Positions 1-8,160 of a stretch of DNA of 23,254 nt are shown one piece after another. Source of the stretch: BQJU01 sp964015035. GTDB taxonomy: Bacteria; Bacteroidota; Bacteroidia; Chitinophagales; Saprospiraceae. The position numbers and the translations under genes were made by a program. Numbering within the stretch: position 1 is the first letter of the stretch; each line of letters begins with the position of its first letter. The DNA lies in contig CAXHCA010000110.1 of assembly GCA_964015035.1 (NCBI GenBank), forward strand, positions 1 through 23,254. The letters are read 5' to 3'. Under the pieces are notes generated by a model. The model did not search any database and was not told the DNA's origin. It saw only the letters and a list, made by a program, of their open reading frames with translations.

Positions 1-63
1 TTTTTGACAACAAATTATAACAGTATTCTTACTGAGACAGGACGGAACTGCGCCCGGGGGGAG

Positions 64-110
64 AAAGAGAAATCCCGGTTTTGATCTCGTCAAAAACCGG
101 GATTCTCTTT
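64..110 (-). terminator. Hairpin terminator downstream of T9SS gene A
   Basis: An inverted repeat pairs 64-84 with 90-110 (core AATCCCGGTTTT against AAAAACCGGGATT), with one bulged A and a five-base loop. It lies about 70 bp beyond the stop codon of the minus-strand gene ending at 182. There is no clean U-run after the stem on either strand, only T-rich sequence inside the stem, so it could be a transcript-stabilising hairpin or a bidirectional terminator. Nothing else is recognisable in 1-181. Confidence 0.55.
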
Positions 111-181
111 GCGAATCACTTGAAGTGAATATTTAAAAATACGGGCGTTGCTTACTAATCAACAGTTTTTTAATTTCGCAA

Positions 182-2239
182 TTATCTAACTATTAAAAAT
201 TTCTTCACCTGTTCACCATTCGCGGAGAGGACTTTTATAAAATACGTACCCTCACTCAGACCGTTCAGGTCAACCCTGATCCGATCGGAGGTGAATTCGG
301 AACGCTGCTGCAGGACAGCTTGCCCCAACTGGTTATAAACCTTAATATTTACTTCCTCATCGGCAACGTTAATCAAATCCAGGTTCAATACATCCTTTGC
401 CGGGTTGGGGAAGATATTGAAGTCTACATCATGATTTTGTATAGTTTGCTGCGTCACACCATTGGTAGATGGCGTTTGTAAGCCCATGCCGGGAATTTCG
501 GGTACGACCACATGGTCAAAGGTGCCGGTAACCGTAGAAGAAGCACTGTAGTTGGTCACCATCAAACCGGCCTGAATGCAGTTGCTCATTGATACATTGG
601 TGGTCAATACTATTTGCCAGTTGACGCCATCAGAAGATGCATAACCAATGAACATGGAACCGTTTCTAACGAGTTTGAGCCAAGTGGCCCCTGGCCGGAA
701 AAACTGACCTGGTATCGCATAGCCGTTGGTCATGGTACGGATGGATCTGCGAACCATATTGGAGAGATTTACCAATAACTCCACTTTTTTGGCGCCGGGC
801 GCTTCGGATTCCCGCATGGAGATACCGGCCCAGCCCTGACCGACCGGCGAGATGCCCGCTACGTGTACGATGATTTCTCCATTGCCACAAAACGGCGACT
901 GTACGTAAGCAGCGTCATCCTGAGCAAAGTTGGTGCTGGAACAACCGCTGCTGGTCAGGGTGAAGCTTTCCGCATTGGTGTCATAATCTACCTCATTGCC
1001 GTCCTGGCAACCAATGCCATCATCGCCGTAATCCATAAATCCGCAGGGTAGGCCTTCGGTTTGCACAGTGGCGGTACATGTTTCCGTATTGCCATTGTTG
1101 TCGGAAATGGTGACGAGTACGCTGACGTTTTGTCCCAATTGCGAGCAGTTGATGTGCGCTGGAGTAAACGTGGTCGTGTTAATGCCACAGGCATCAGTGG
1201 CACTTACATCTATGACTGATGCCGCAGCAATATTTACTTGTCCGTTAAAGACTGCGGAGAGTCCCTGACAGGTATTAATGACCGGCTTGTCGTTGTCCTC
1301 AATGGTAACGGTAGCCATACAGGTACTGGTATTATTATTGTCATCAGAAACGGTCAGGGTAACGGTATTGGGGCCAACATCTGCGCAGCCGAAGGTAGCA
1401 GGGCTAACCGTACTGGACGTACCACCGGTAGAACCACCATCCACATCACTGGCGGTGATGCTGGCCTGGCCAACGGCGGATAGACTGACCGTGGTGTTTT
1501 GGCAAATGGCTTCTATGGCAGGAGCGCAGGTAGAACTCAATGATGGATAGCTTCCCGTGCCGCAGAGCGCAAAACTTAAACCGCCGGAGTTGCCATAATC
1601 ACCAAGCTCTCCCGTGTTAAGATTTCTGTAATAATGCGTTTCATCTATACTTGTAGTTGCCCAGGCATAGAATAAGAAACTTGTTGTTTCTGATATAGCG
1701 GTAATTTCTACCCAATATTCCCCGGCATCTAAAACCACCGGAGTAATAGGAATGTGGATAATTACCACAGTACCTTGCCAAAATTCAGTTACTCCTTCAT
1801 CAGTAGGTATGGCTTGCCCGGCAGGAATGAATTGCGTATTTAATACCTGTCCGGGTGTTCCATTATCATCTGCAAGAAATGAAACCTGGTATGCAAGTGG
1901 TTCACACTTGTCACTGCTAAATACCGTTTGAAGTATCGTACCGATGGTCGCGCTTGATACCAGTTCAAAGTCCTCAATTCCAGAAAAGCTGTAAGTACCA
2001 TCGCTGTTTGTATAGTAGTGAATACCTGACACAGTAGAATTCTCCCAGGCTACATCCTGGTCAAAAATAAAATCCGTACATCCGGTGGTGACGATTTTGT
2101 TTGGATCAGCCTTGGTTTTTGCTTTTGCTTTGGTTACTGCAAATGTGGTAGAGCTGATCGGGCCATCGGTCCGGCTCGTCTGTGAGAACAAACTGCTCGT
2201 CAGGAGCAGTAATAACATGGAGTAGAATACTTTTTTCAT
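182..2239 (-). CDS. T9SS-sorted secreted protein A with HYR-like repeats and DUF1349-like domain
   Basis: The 685-aa product begins with a signal peptide (MKKVFYSMLLLLLTSSLFSQ). Residues about 50-230 form an unrecognised beta-rich head with jelly-roll-like hydrophobic patterning (GEYWVEITA, FLFYAWA). Two HYR-like repeats follow (about 240-395): the first with a C..N..T start and GGSTGG, the second with a CQG...FNG...DACGI pattern. Residues about 395-590 hold a CGFMDYGDDGIGCQD segment and a beta-sandwich whose GWAGISMRES, WLKLVRNG and SSDGVNWQ motifs resemble DUF1349/concanavalin A-like domains. Residues 606-685 are a T9SS type A sorting domain (DFNIFPNPAKD start, KKFLIVR end), so export across the outer membrane by type IX secretion is expected. 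The last 1.1 kb is paralogous to the tails of the genes at 2377, 6806 and 21654. No enzymatic residues are evident. An adhesin, matrix or ligand-binding role is inferred, not shown. Confidence 0.9.
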   Translation of the reverse strand: MKKVFYSMLLLLLTSSLFSQTSRTDGPISSTTFAVTKAKAKTKADPNKIVTTGCTDFIFDQDVAWENSTVSGIHYYTNSDGTYSFSGIEDFELVSSATIGTILQTVFSSDKCEPLAYQVSFLADDNGTPGQVLNTQFIPAGQAIPTDEGVTEFWQGTVVIIHIPITPVVLDAGEYWVEITAISETTSFLFYAWATTSIDETHYYRNLNTGELGDYGNSGGLSFALCGTGSYPSLSSTCAPAIEAICQNTTVSLSAVGQASITASDVDGGSTGGTSSTVSPATFGCADVGPNTVTLTVSDDNNNTSTCMATVTIEDNDKPVINTCQGLSAVFNGQVNIAAASVIDVSATDACGINTTTFTPAHINCSQLGQNVSVLVTISDNNGNTETCTATVQTEGLPCGFMDYGDDGIGCQDGNEVDYDTNAESFTLTSSGCSSTNFAQDDAAYVQSPFCGNGEIIVHVAGISPVGQGWAGISMRESEAPGAKKVELLVNLSNMVRRSIRTMTNGYAIPGQFFRPGATWLKLVRNGSMFIGYASSDGVNWQIVLTTNVSMSNCIQAGLMVTNYSASSTVTGTFDHVVVPEIPGMGLQTPSTNGVTQQTIQNHDVDFNIFPNPAKDVLNLDLINVADEEVNIKVYNQLGQAVLQQRSEFTSDRIRVDLNGLSEGTYFIKVLSANGEQVKKFLIVR

Positions 2240-2265
2240 TTTAATTTTTTGTTTGAGTTAGATAA

Positions 2266-2296
2266 TAAATATACAGTCAGCAGAGTGGTTCCCAAT
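2266..2296 (-). promoter_or_regulatory. Putative Bacteroidota-type promoter of T9SS gene A
   Basis: Reading the minus strand, ATTG (2296-2293) is followed after 19 nt by TATATTTA (2273-2266), close to the Bacteroidota -33/-7 pattern (TTTG, about 19 nt, TAnnTTTG). The start codon follows about 26 nt after the -7 box. It lies between the terminator of the upstream gene and the start codon, which suggests gene A is transcribed independently of gene B. Confidence 0.45.
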
Positions 2297-2320
2297 CTTT
2301 TATTCTTTTGATAAGGGAGA

Positions 2321-2355
2321 AAAAACCGACACCGGAGCAATCAGGTGTCGGTTTT
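2321..2355 (-). terminator. Intrinsic terminator of T9SS gene B
   Basis: AAAACCGACACC (2322-2333) pairs perfectly with GGTGTCGGTTTT (2344-2355) around a 10-base loop. On the minus strand the stem ends in a run of Ts, as expected for a Rho-independent terminator, 22 bp past the stop codon at 2377. It would also work partly on the plus strand (TTTTCTTTT follows). Confidence 0.85.
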
Positions 2356-2376
2356 CTTTTATTTATACGGCAGTCC

Positions 2377-5300
2377 TTACTTCACAATAAGGAATCGTTT
2401 GACCTTGTCACCTTGTTTGGTGGTAAGGCGGATCGTGTAAATGCCATTGTTGAGCTGATTAACATCGAATGATTCCGGGCTGGAGCCTACTTCCTTCAGT
2501 TGACGTTGTAGCAGTGGCTGTCCCAATTGGTTGAGGATTTGTAGCTGTACTTGCTGTCCGTAGTAGTCGCTCAAATCTACCCGTACTTCGTCTTTAGCAG
2601 GATTGGGAAAGACTGTAAAGTCTTTAGTAGAGGTATTGGAAAGATTGGTTTCTGGTGTATTCAAATTAGCGTTTGGCATTCCACCGCTTATGGTTACGTT
2701 GTCAAAAGTAGCCGTCAGTGTGCCGGCATGGGTGTTGGTCGCATACAATCCAAATTGGATGCAGGAACTCATCGAGACATTGGCCACCAAAACGATCTGC
2801 CAATTGATACCATTCGATGATGCCGAACCGACAAACTGATTTCCGTTTCGAGTGAGCTTTAGCCAGGTAGCACCCGGCCGGAAGAATTGCTGAGGATAAG
2901 CATAGCCGTTGGTCATGGTTCTGATTTCTCTGCGGAGCATATTGCCCAGGTTGGTGGCCAGAGCTACTTTTTTAGAACCAGTTGCTTCGCTCTCGCGGGC
3001 AGAGATACCGGCCCAGCCGCCGGCCAGAGGATTGAGGGAAGCTATGTGAGCAATGATTTCGCCGTTGCCGCAAAGGTCATACTTGAGGTAAGCCGCATTA
3101 TCTGTCGTCCAGTTGGTCGAATAGCAACCCTCGCTGGCCAGGGTATAGGTATCTGTAGGAGCATCATAGCTGGCGTCATTGCTGTCTTCACAGCCAATGC
3201 CGTCCTCCCCAAAATCCATAAATCCGCAGGGCAGGCCGGTGACCACTACACTAGTCATACAGCTATTGGAATTGCCATTGTTATCTGTTACGGTGATGGT
3301 TACGGGAACAGTTTCACCCAACTGCTCACAAGAGATATATTCCGGGCTGTAGGTGATCGAAGCCACACCACAGACATCCGTTGCATCGAAATCAATGGCC
3401 GTAGCAGACAAGAATGTTGGTTCCCCGTTGAAGTCGATGGTCCCCCCCTGGCATGAGGTGATTTCAGGAGCTACTTCGTCTTTCACGGTCACGGTAGCGG
3501 TGCAGGTGTTGGTATTGCCATTTACATCATTTACGGTCAATACTACATCATTGCTGCCGGTATCCTCACAGTCGAAAGAGGTAGGCGTAGCCGAAATATT
3601 AGCAATGCCACAGGCATCGGTAGAACCACCGTCAATATCCTCAGTGGTAATAGCGACAGCGCCACTGGCATCAAGTTGTACGGTTATATTCTGGCAAATT
3701 GCGCTGGGCGGTGTATTGTCTACCACCGTAATGACCTGAGTGGCTGTGCTGGAATTGCCACAGTCATCGGTAGCGGTCCAGGTGCGAGTAATGACCTCCA
3801 CTACCGGTGCTACACCCGGAACAGAAGTTTCATTGGGAGTAATGACTACTTGTGCATCACAATTATCTGTAGCGGTTGGGCTTGCTGGGGCAGGGATGGC
3901 ATCACATGCTACGGTTGTATTGCCCGGTACATTGTCAAAGGCCGGTGGTGTGGAATCAACTATGGTGATGATTTGCACACAGGTATTCGAATAGCCACTG
4001 GCATCGGTAGCCGTCCAGGTGCGGGTGATCACGGATTCCTGTGGACAAGTGCCGGGAGCAGTCACATCATAAAAAGTGATGGTAGGGTTGTCAGCACAGT
4101 TATCGGTGGCGGTGGCTATGCCGGGACCTCCACTGCCTGCAGCAGGAACGGAAGACTGATCACATTCGATCGTGATATCAGCCGGACAGCTGATGACCGG
4201 CGGCATATTGTCTAGTACGGTTACCGTTGCGGTACAGGTGCTGGAGTTTGCACTGGCGTCATAAACGGTCAGGGTTACTGTATTGGGGCCAATGTTATCA
4301 CAAGTGAAGGTAGACGGGCTAACAGAGCTGGAGGGAGCGCCCACCGTGCCGCCATCTACATCACTGGCGCTGATGCTGGCCTGGCCGTTGGCCTGGAGGT
4401 AGGCAGTTGCATTTTGGCAGATGGCTTCAATAGCAGGACCGCAGGAGGCTGCTACTTCCGGTTTGGTGTCACAACCGGGAGCATTGTTGCTGAAAATCAT
4501 AGTTTGACTGGGGTTATTTATATTATTGCATACCCAGTTGCTGCTACAAACGGAAAGGTTGTCATTTAGTTCTACTCGGAAGAAAGAGGGTACGAGGCCC
4601 AGCAGGTCGAAATCGGGGAGGGCGGTGAGCATATCGTTATCGGAAATTCGAATGAAGTTGCCTATAGACTGGAGCTGATCCAATCCGGTGAGGGAGGGTA
4701 AGGCAGGGTTGGCATTAATAAAAAGAAAACCACCAATGCTGCTGAGTTGGTTGAGGCCTGCAATGGAGGTAAGGTCGGGATTATACCATATTCGAAGATT
4801 GCCGGTTATGGACTGGAGTTGTTCCAGGCCATCCAGAGATTGTAAGGAAGGGTTGTAACCCACTTCATTAGTGCCGGGGCCTATCTGGCTAAGTTGGTCT
4901 AAGCCTTCCAGGGACAATAAATTTGCATTTGAAGAGATGTTCAGGTTAGCACCAACGGATTGCAGCTGTCCCAGTCCTTCTAGGGAAATAAGCCCATCAT
5001 TTTGGTATATATCCAAGGAACCAGTGACCGAACTGACCTTGTCCAGGCCATCCAAAGACGTAAGTCCGTCATTATCAGTAACATCCAGATAGCTACCGAT
5101 GGTTTCAATATTGTGCAAACCTTCTAAAGAAGTCAAGTTTTGATTTTTTGTAATCCAAACGTAGCTGCCCACCGACTCAATATTTGATAGAGGAGTGAGG
5201 TCGGTAATGTCGGTAGAGGAGCCACCTGCGGGCCCAATATATAGATACCCGGAGATTGAAGTGCAAGTGGGATATGTAGCGGCAAAGCTATTCACCGCAG

Positions 5301-5397
5301 CCTGATTTGTCAGGAACACATTGCTGGCGGGGCATTGTGCCAACAGGCCAAATGCGGTTACAAGGTGCATACAAAAAAGAAGTAATAATTTTTTCAT
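2377..5397 (-). CDS. T9SS-sorted secreted protein B with leucine-rich L-domain-like head and HYR repeats
   Basis: The 1006-aa product has a signal peptide (residues 1-20, cut near GLLAQ). Residues about 40-290 are a tandem leucine-rich array with a period of about 23 aa (LTSLDGLDKVSSVTGSLDI, LISLEGLGQLQSVGANLNI and so on). This is the pattern of receptor-L-domain-like beta-helical repeats in Bacteroidota surface proteins and suggests protein or glycan recognition. Residues about 320-720 hold five Ig-like repeats: one degenerate CQNATAYLQ unit, two canonical HYR units (CPADITIECD...TRTWTATD; TVACD...TRTWTATDDCGN), and two CQN/CQG-type units. The constant tail follows: CGFMDFGEDGIGCED near 720, a DUF1349-like sandwich (GWAGISARES, WLKLTRNG, SSNGINWQ), and a T9SS type A domain at 926-1006 (DFTVFPNPAKD ... 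VKRFLIVK). Gene B has its own terminator and is not obviously operonic with gene A. The binding target is unknown. Confidence 0.9.
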   Translation of the reverse strand: MKKLLLLFCMHLVTAFGLLAQCPASNVFLTNQAAVNSFAATYPTCTSISGYLYIGPAGGSSTDITDLTPLSNIESVGSYVWITKNQNLTSLEGLHNIETIGSYLDVTDNDGLTSLDGLDKVSSVTGSLDIYQNDGLISLEGLGQLQSVGANLNISSNANLLSLEGLDQLSQIGPGTNEVGYNPSLQSLDGLEQLQSITGNLRIWYNPDLTSIAGLNQLSSIGGFLFINANPALPSLTGLDQLQSIGNFIRISDNDMLTALPDFDLLGLVPSFFRVELNDNLSVCSSNWVCNNINNPSQTMIFSNNAPGCDTKPEVAASCGPAIEAICQNATAYLQANGQASISASDVDGGTVGAPSSSVSPSTFTCDNIGPNTVTLTVYDASANSSTCTATVTVLDNMPPVISCPADITIECDQSSVPAAGSGGPGIATATDNCADNPTITFYDVTAPGTCPQESVITRTWTATDASGYSNTCVQIITIVDSTPPAFDNVPGNTTVACDAIPAPASPTATDNCDAQVVITPNETSVPGVAPVVEVITRTWTATDDCGNSSTATQVITVVDNTPPSAICQNITVQLDASGAVAITTEDIDGGSTDACGIANISATPTSFDCEDTGSNDVVLTVNDVNGNTNTCTATVTVKDEVAPEITSCQGGTIDFNGEPTFLSATAIDFDATDVCGVASITYSPEYISCEQLGETVPVTITVTDNNGNSNSCMTSVVVTGLPCGFMDFGEDGIGCEDSNDASYDAPTDTYTLASEGCYSTNWTTDNAAYLKYDLCGNGEIIAHIASLNPLAGGWAGISARESEATGSKKVALATNLGNMLRREIRTMTNGYAYPQQFFRPGATWLKLTRNGNQFVGSASSNGINWQIVLVANVSMSSCIQFGLYATNTHAGTLTATFDNVTISGGMPNANLNTPETNLSNTSTKDFTVFPNPAKDEVRVDLSDYYGQQVQLQILNQLGQPLLQRQLKEVGSSPESFDVNQLNNGIYTIRLTTKQGDKVKRFLIVK

Positions 5398-5805
5398 TTT
5401 AAATATGATTCAGGTTAGAAAATATAATTTCTGTTAGCACGGAGGTTCATTCCTTACTTTGGTGGTTCGGTTGTGAGATAGTTTTTACAAAGGCGGAAAG
5501 GAGGTTTGACTATAGAGTATGATCCTGATTTTATGCTATAGGCAGTGCAATGGAGGGAAGTTGCTGGCCACATGTTTGCGAAATAATGCCGCAATGTAGG
5601 CATTGAATGTTGAAAAAAAAGAGACAAATTTTAAGGGTTACCATAAAAACAAAAGTTGTTTTATTTGTGTAACCTTTTGTTTTTTAGTGTTTTATGTTGT
5701 TTTATTACCATAGTTTTTCAACTTGTTTAAGTTGAAAGACATAAATTTTCACCTTCTTTGACCACGAAATTTGTCAAAAAACCAATTTTTAATAAATATC
5801 CGGAA
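5398..5805. promoter_or_regulatory. AT-rich divergent intergenic region with palindromes
   Basis: This 408-bp gap separates divergent genes and holds no convincing ORF. A perfect 9-bp inverted repeat TTTCAACTT-GTTT-AAGTTGAAA spans 5716-5737. A longer imperfect hairpin pairs GGTTAC (5636-5641) with GTAACC (5669-5674), with a second AT-rich stem inside it. For the plus-strand gene a weak promoter can be drawn as TTG at 5723-5725, 17 nt, then TAAATTTT at 5743-5750, which would put the -33 element inside the palindrome. TATGTTG at 5693-5699 is another -7 candidate. The region upstream of the minus-strand gene has only a TATATTTT-like -7 box without a good -33 box. All promoter assignments here are inference. 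Confidence 0.35.
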
Positions 5806-6738
5806 ATGGCAACGGAATCTGCAGCCAAAGAGTATGCTACATTGATTATCCGCAATGAGAGTGATACCAAAATTGATGCCTGGATGAACGGCAATGAATT
5901 TAAAGGAGATGTCGAGCCTAAATCCGAAAATGCGATCTTCAACCTGCCGCTCGACAATGAGCTAAGATTTTATTATCACGGCGGTGATGGCACGATATTG
6001 AAGAAGGTTCAGCTCAGCGCATTTACAACCTATAATGTGACCATCGGCGGAGGTGATAACTGTGCTAAAATAAACGTGGTGAATAACTTCGATAAACAAA
6101 TAAACGCTTATGGTGGAGGCGATTTTGTGGGTTGTATTGCTGCAAATAATGAGCTAGTACTGGAGCAGCTGCCTGTAGGTAAGGCGGTTAAGTTTTACTA
6201 CGATGGTGGGAATGGGGCCGTATTAGCGGAAGTCAATGTGGAGGGGTGCGAAACCTATAACGTTACCGTTGATGATATTCCGGTTGCTGAGCGATATGTT
6301 GAGTTGAGGACTTACTATGATTTTGACAAGAAAGATAATGTTTCTACGACCTCAACCAAACTCATTTCAGGACGCAATTTCGGATATACTTACCCGGATG
6401 CCGAAGGGTTTGTACTGGGCAAAAAATATGCAGGCTCGTTAGATCAATCAATAATCAGGCCATTGAAGCTGTATTACCACAAAAAACGTGAGGATTACAA
6501 AACCATTGCCAGTGAAGCCGCAGAGTGGGATGCTAAAAATGTGGGATACGAATTTTTGGAAATTCTAGGCTATGTCTATAAAGAGCAACAGCCCGGTACC
6601 AAGCCACTAAAGTTGTTTTGGAATTCCGACCGGACAGATAATCATATCACCGCGCTGAAGCTGGGAGAAAAGTACGCTTTGGATGCCAAGTATAAGTTCA
6701 TCAGAGTAGAGGGATATATCTATGAAAAGTTGCCGTGA
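5806..6738 (+). CDS. Uncharacterised two-part repeat protein (duplicated beta domain plus three-fold EGY repeat)
   Basis: The ATG at 5806 gives 310 aa (MATESAAKEYATLII...). An upstream in-frame TTG at 5758 would add 16 residues but overlaps the putative promoter region. Neither start gives a signal peptide, and no T9SS tail is present, so the protein is probably cytoplasmic. Residues about 10-82 and 87-157 are an internal duplication: the first ends LRFYYHGGDG...TYNVTI and the second VKFYYDGGNG...TYNVTV. Residues about 165-308 hold three repeats of about 43 aa ending in AEGFVL, LGYVY and VEGYIY. Copies 2 and 3 start PLKLYYHKKREDY and PLKLFWNSDRTDN. This resembles the PLKL-W-S-xR-DN ... GY-F-R-EGYV repeat attached to many bacterial proteins (DUF5648-like in appearance). 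Three copies of this size suggest a beta-trefoil or similar pseudo-three-fold fold, which is inference. It is the only plus-strand gene in the window and has a convergent terminator. Function is unknown. Confidence 0.85.
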   Translation: MATESAAKEYATLIIRNESDTKIDAWMNGNEFKGDVEPKSENAIFNLPLDNELRFYYHGGDGTILKKVQLSAFTTYNVTIGGGDNCAKINVVNNFDKQINAYGGGDFVGCIAANNELVLEQLPVGKAVKFYYDGGNGAVLAEVNVEGCETYNVTVDDIPVAERYVELRTYYDFDKKDNVSTTSTKLISGRNFGYTYPDAEGFVLGKKYAGSLDQSIIRPLKLYYHKKREDYKTIASEAAEWDAKNVGYEFLEILGYVYKEQQPGTKPLKLFWNSDRTDNHITALKLGEKYALDAKYKFIRVEGYIYEKLP

Positions 6739-6750
6739 TAAATAAAAAGA

Positions 6751-6780
6751 GCCGACACCAGAATTCACCTTGGTGTCGGC
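6751..6780. terminator. Bidirectional intrinsic terminator between convergent genes
   Basis: GCCGACACCA (6751-6760) pairs perfectly with TGGTGTCGGC (6771-6780) around a 10-base loop. On the plus strand TTGTTT follows, and on the minus strand CTTTTTATTT follows. It sits 12 bp past the stop of the plus-strand gene and 25 bp past the stop of the giant minus-strand gene, so it can serve both. Confidence 0.85.
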
Positions 6781-6805
6781 TTGTTTATAGGTGTCTATTT
6801 TAGTG

Positions 6806-8160
6806 TTATTTCACAATCAAAAATTTCTTGACCAATTGACTTTGGTCGGTTGTTACCCTGATAAAATAGGTGCCACTTCTCAGGTTGTGCAAATCAAAGC
6901 TTTCACGAGATTCTCCTGGGTTATTGATCGTTCTGCTGAGTATTAGCTGTCCAAACTGATTCAGGATGTCCGCCTGAGCTTTTGGCTCCTGCTGGCTCAT
7001 GATATCAAGGAAGAGCCGGTCACGAGCCGGATTTGGAACCAGGTTGAAATCCAGATTCGCCGCCTGGTCTACCTGCTCATGATCGGTTTCTGGTAGTTGG
7101 AGATTCATTCCGGAACTTACCGAATTGACCTCAACATGATCAAAAGTACCAGTAACCAAGGTAGCATTGTTGTAGTTGGTGACGATGAGTCCAGCCTGGA
7201 TACATGCATTCATGGGGATATTGACATACAGTACATTTTGCCATTGATTGCCATTGGTGGATACGGAGCCGATAAATGAATTTCCGGAGCGGATGAGCTT
7301 CAACCAAGTAGCCTGAGGACGATAGAGTTGCGCCGGATAGGCGTATCCGTTGTCGGTCCAACGAATGGCCCGGCGCACAAAGTTGCCCAGGTTGGCCAGT
7401 ACTTCTACTTTTTTAGCCCCCGGAGCTTCCGATTCCCGCATGGTGATGCCGGCCCAGCCTTGTCCAAGTGGAGAAATGTTGGCAACATGGGCAATGATCT
7501 CGCCGTCTCCGCAAAGTTCCATATAGGTATAGGCGGCATTGTCCTGAGCAAAATTGTTATTGGCGCAGCCGTCACTTTCCAGGGTGAAGGTTTCTGTTGA
7601 GGTATCGTACTCTACATTGCTGCTGTCCTCGCAGTCGATGCCATCATCGCCCAGGTCGATGAAGCCGCAGAACAGCCCATCGGTTTTGACCGTTGCGAGG
7701 CATTCATTACTATTGCCGTTAACATCCGTTACGGTCACCAGTACCTCCACATTTTGTCCCAGTTGATCGCAGGTGATGATGGAAGGGGCGTAAACGGTAG
7801 ATTGTATACCGCAGGCATCAGTAGCACTGAAATCGATGACGGATGCAGCGGTGATTTCTTCCTGGCCGTTGAAAATCGCAAAGTTGCCCTCACATTCCGA
7901 TATAGCAGGAGCCACATTATCCTGCACGGTGACGGTGGCGGAACAGGAATTGCTATTGCCGTTGGTATCAGTTGTGGTGAGGGTCACCGAATTTGTTCCT
8001 ACATGACTACAGTCAAAATCGGTTTGGCTTAAAGCCAATGAGGCAATGCCACCCGGTACGGGCCCGTATGGGCAGGCATCGTTGGAGCCGTTGTCAACGG
8101 CTGCTGCCGAAGTCGTACCCTCTCCATTTGCATCAAGCTGTACGGTCACATTCTGACAAA
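6806..8160 (-). repeat. Paralogous tail segment shared with 21654-23008
   Basis: The last 1355 bp of gene C match the last 1355 bp of gene D at a constant offset of 14,848 bp with no net indel: both stop codons, the block at 7683/22531 and the GGTACGGG block at 8055/22903 all keep the offset. The part at 7683-7910 is nearly identical base for base. The T9SS end is more diverged. This indicates duplication with later local gene conversion. Confidence 0.8.

Noticed and set aside
1..60. TTGACA...TATAAC as a sigma-70 promoter at the left edge
   Set aside because: The spacing is only about 6 nt, too short for a promoter, and it is downstream of a minus-strand gene with no plus-strand gene following.
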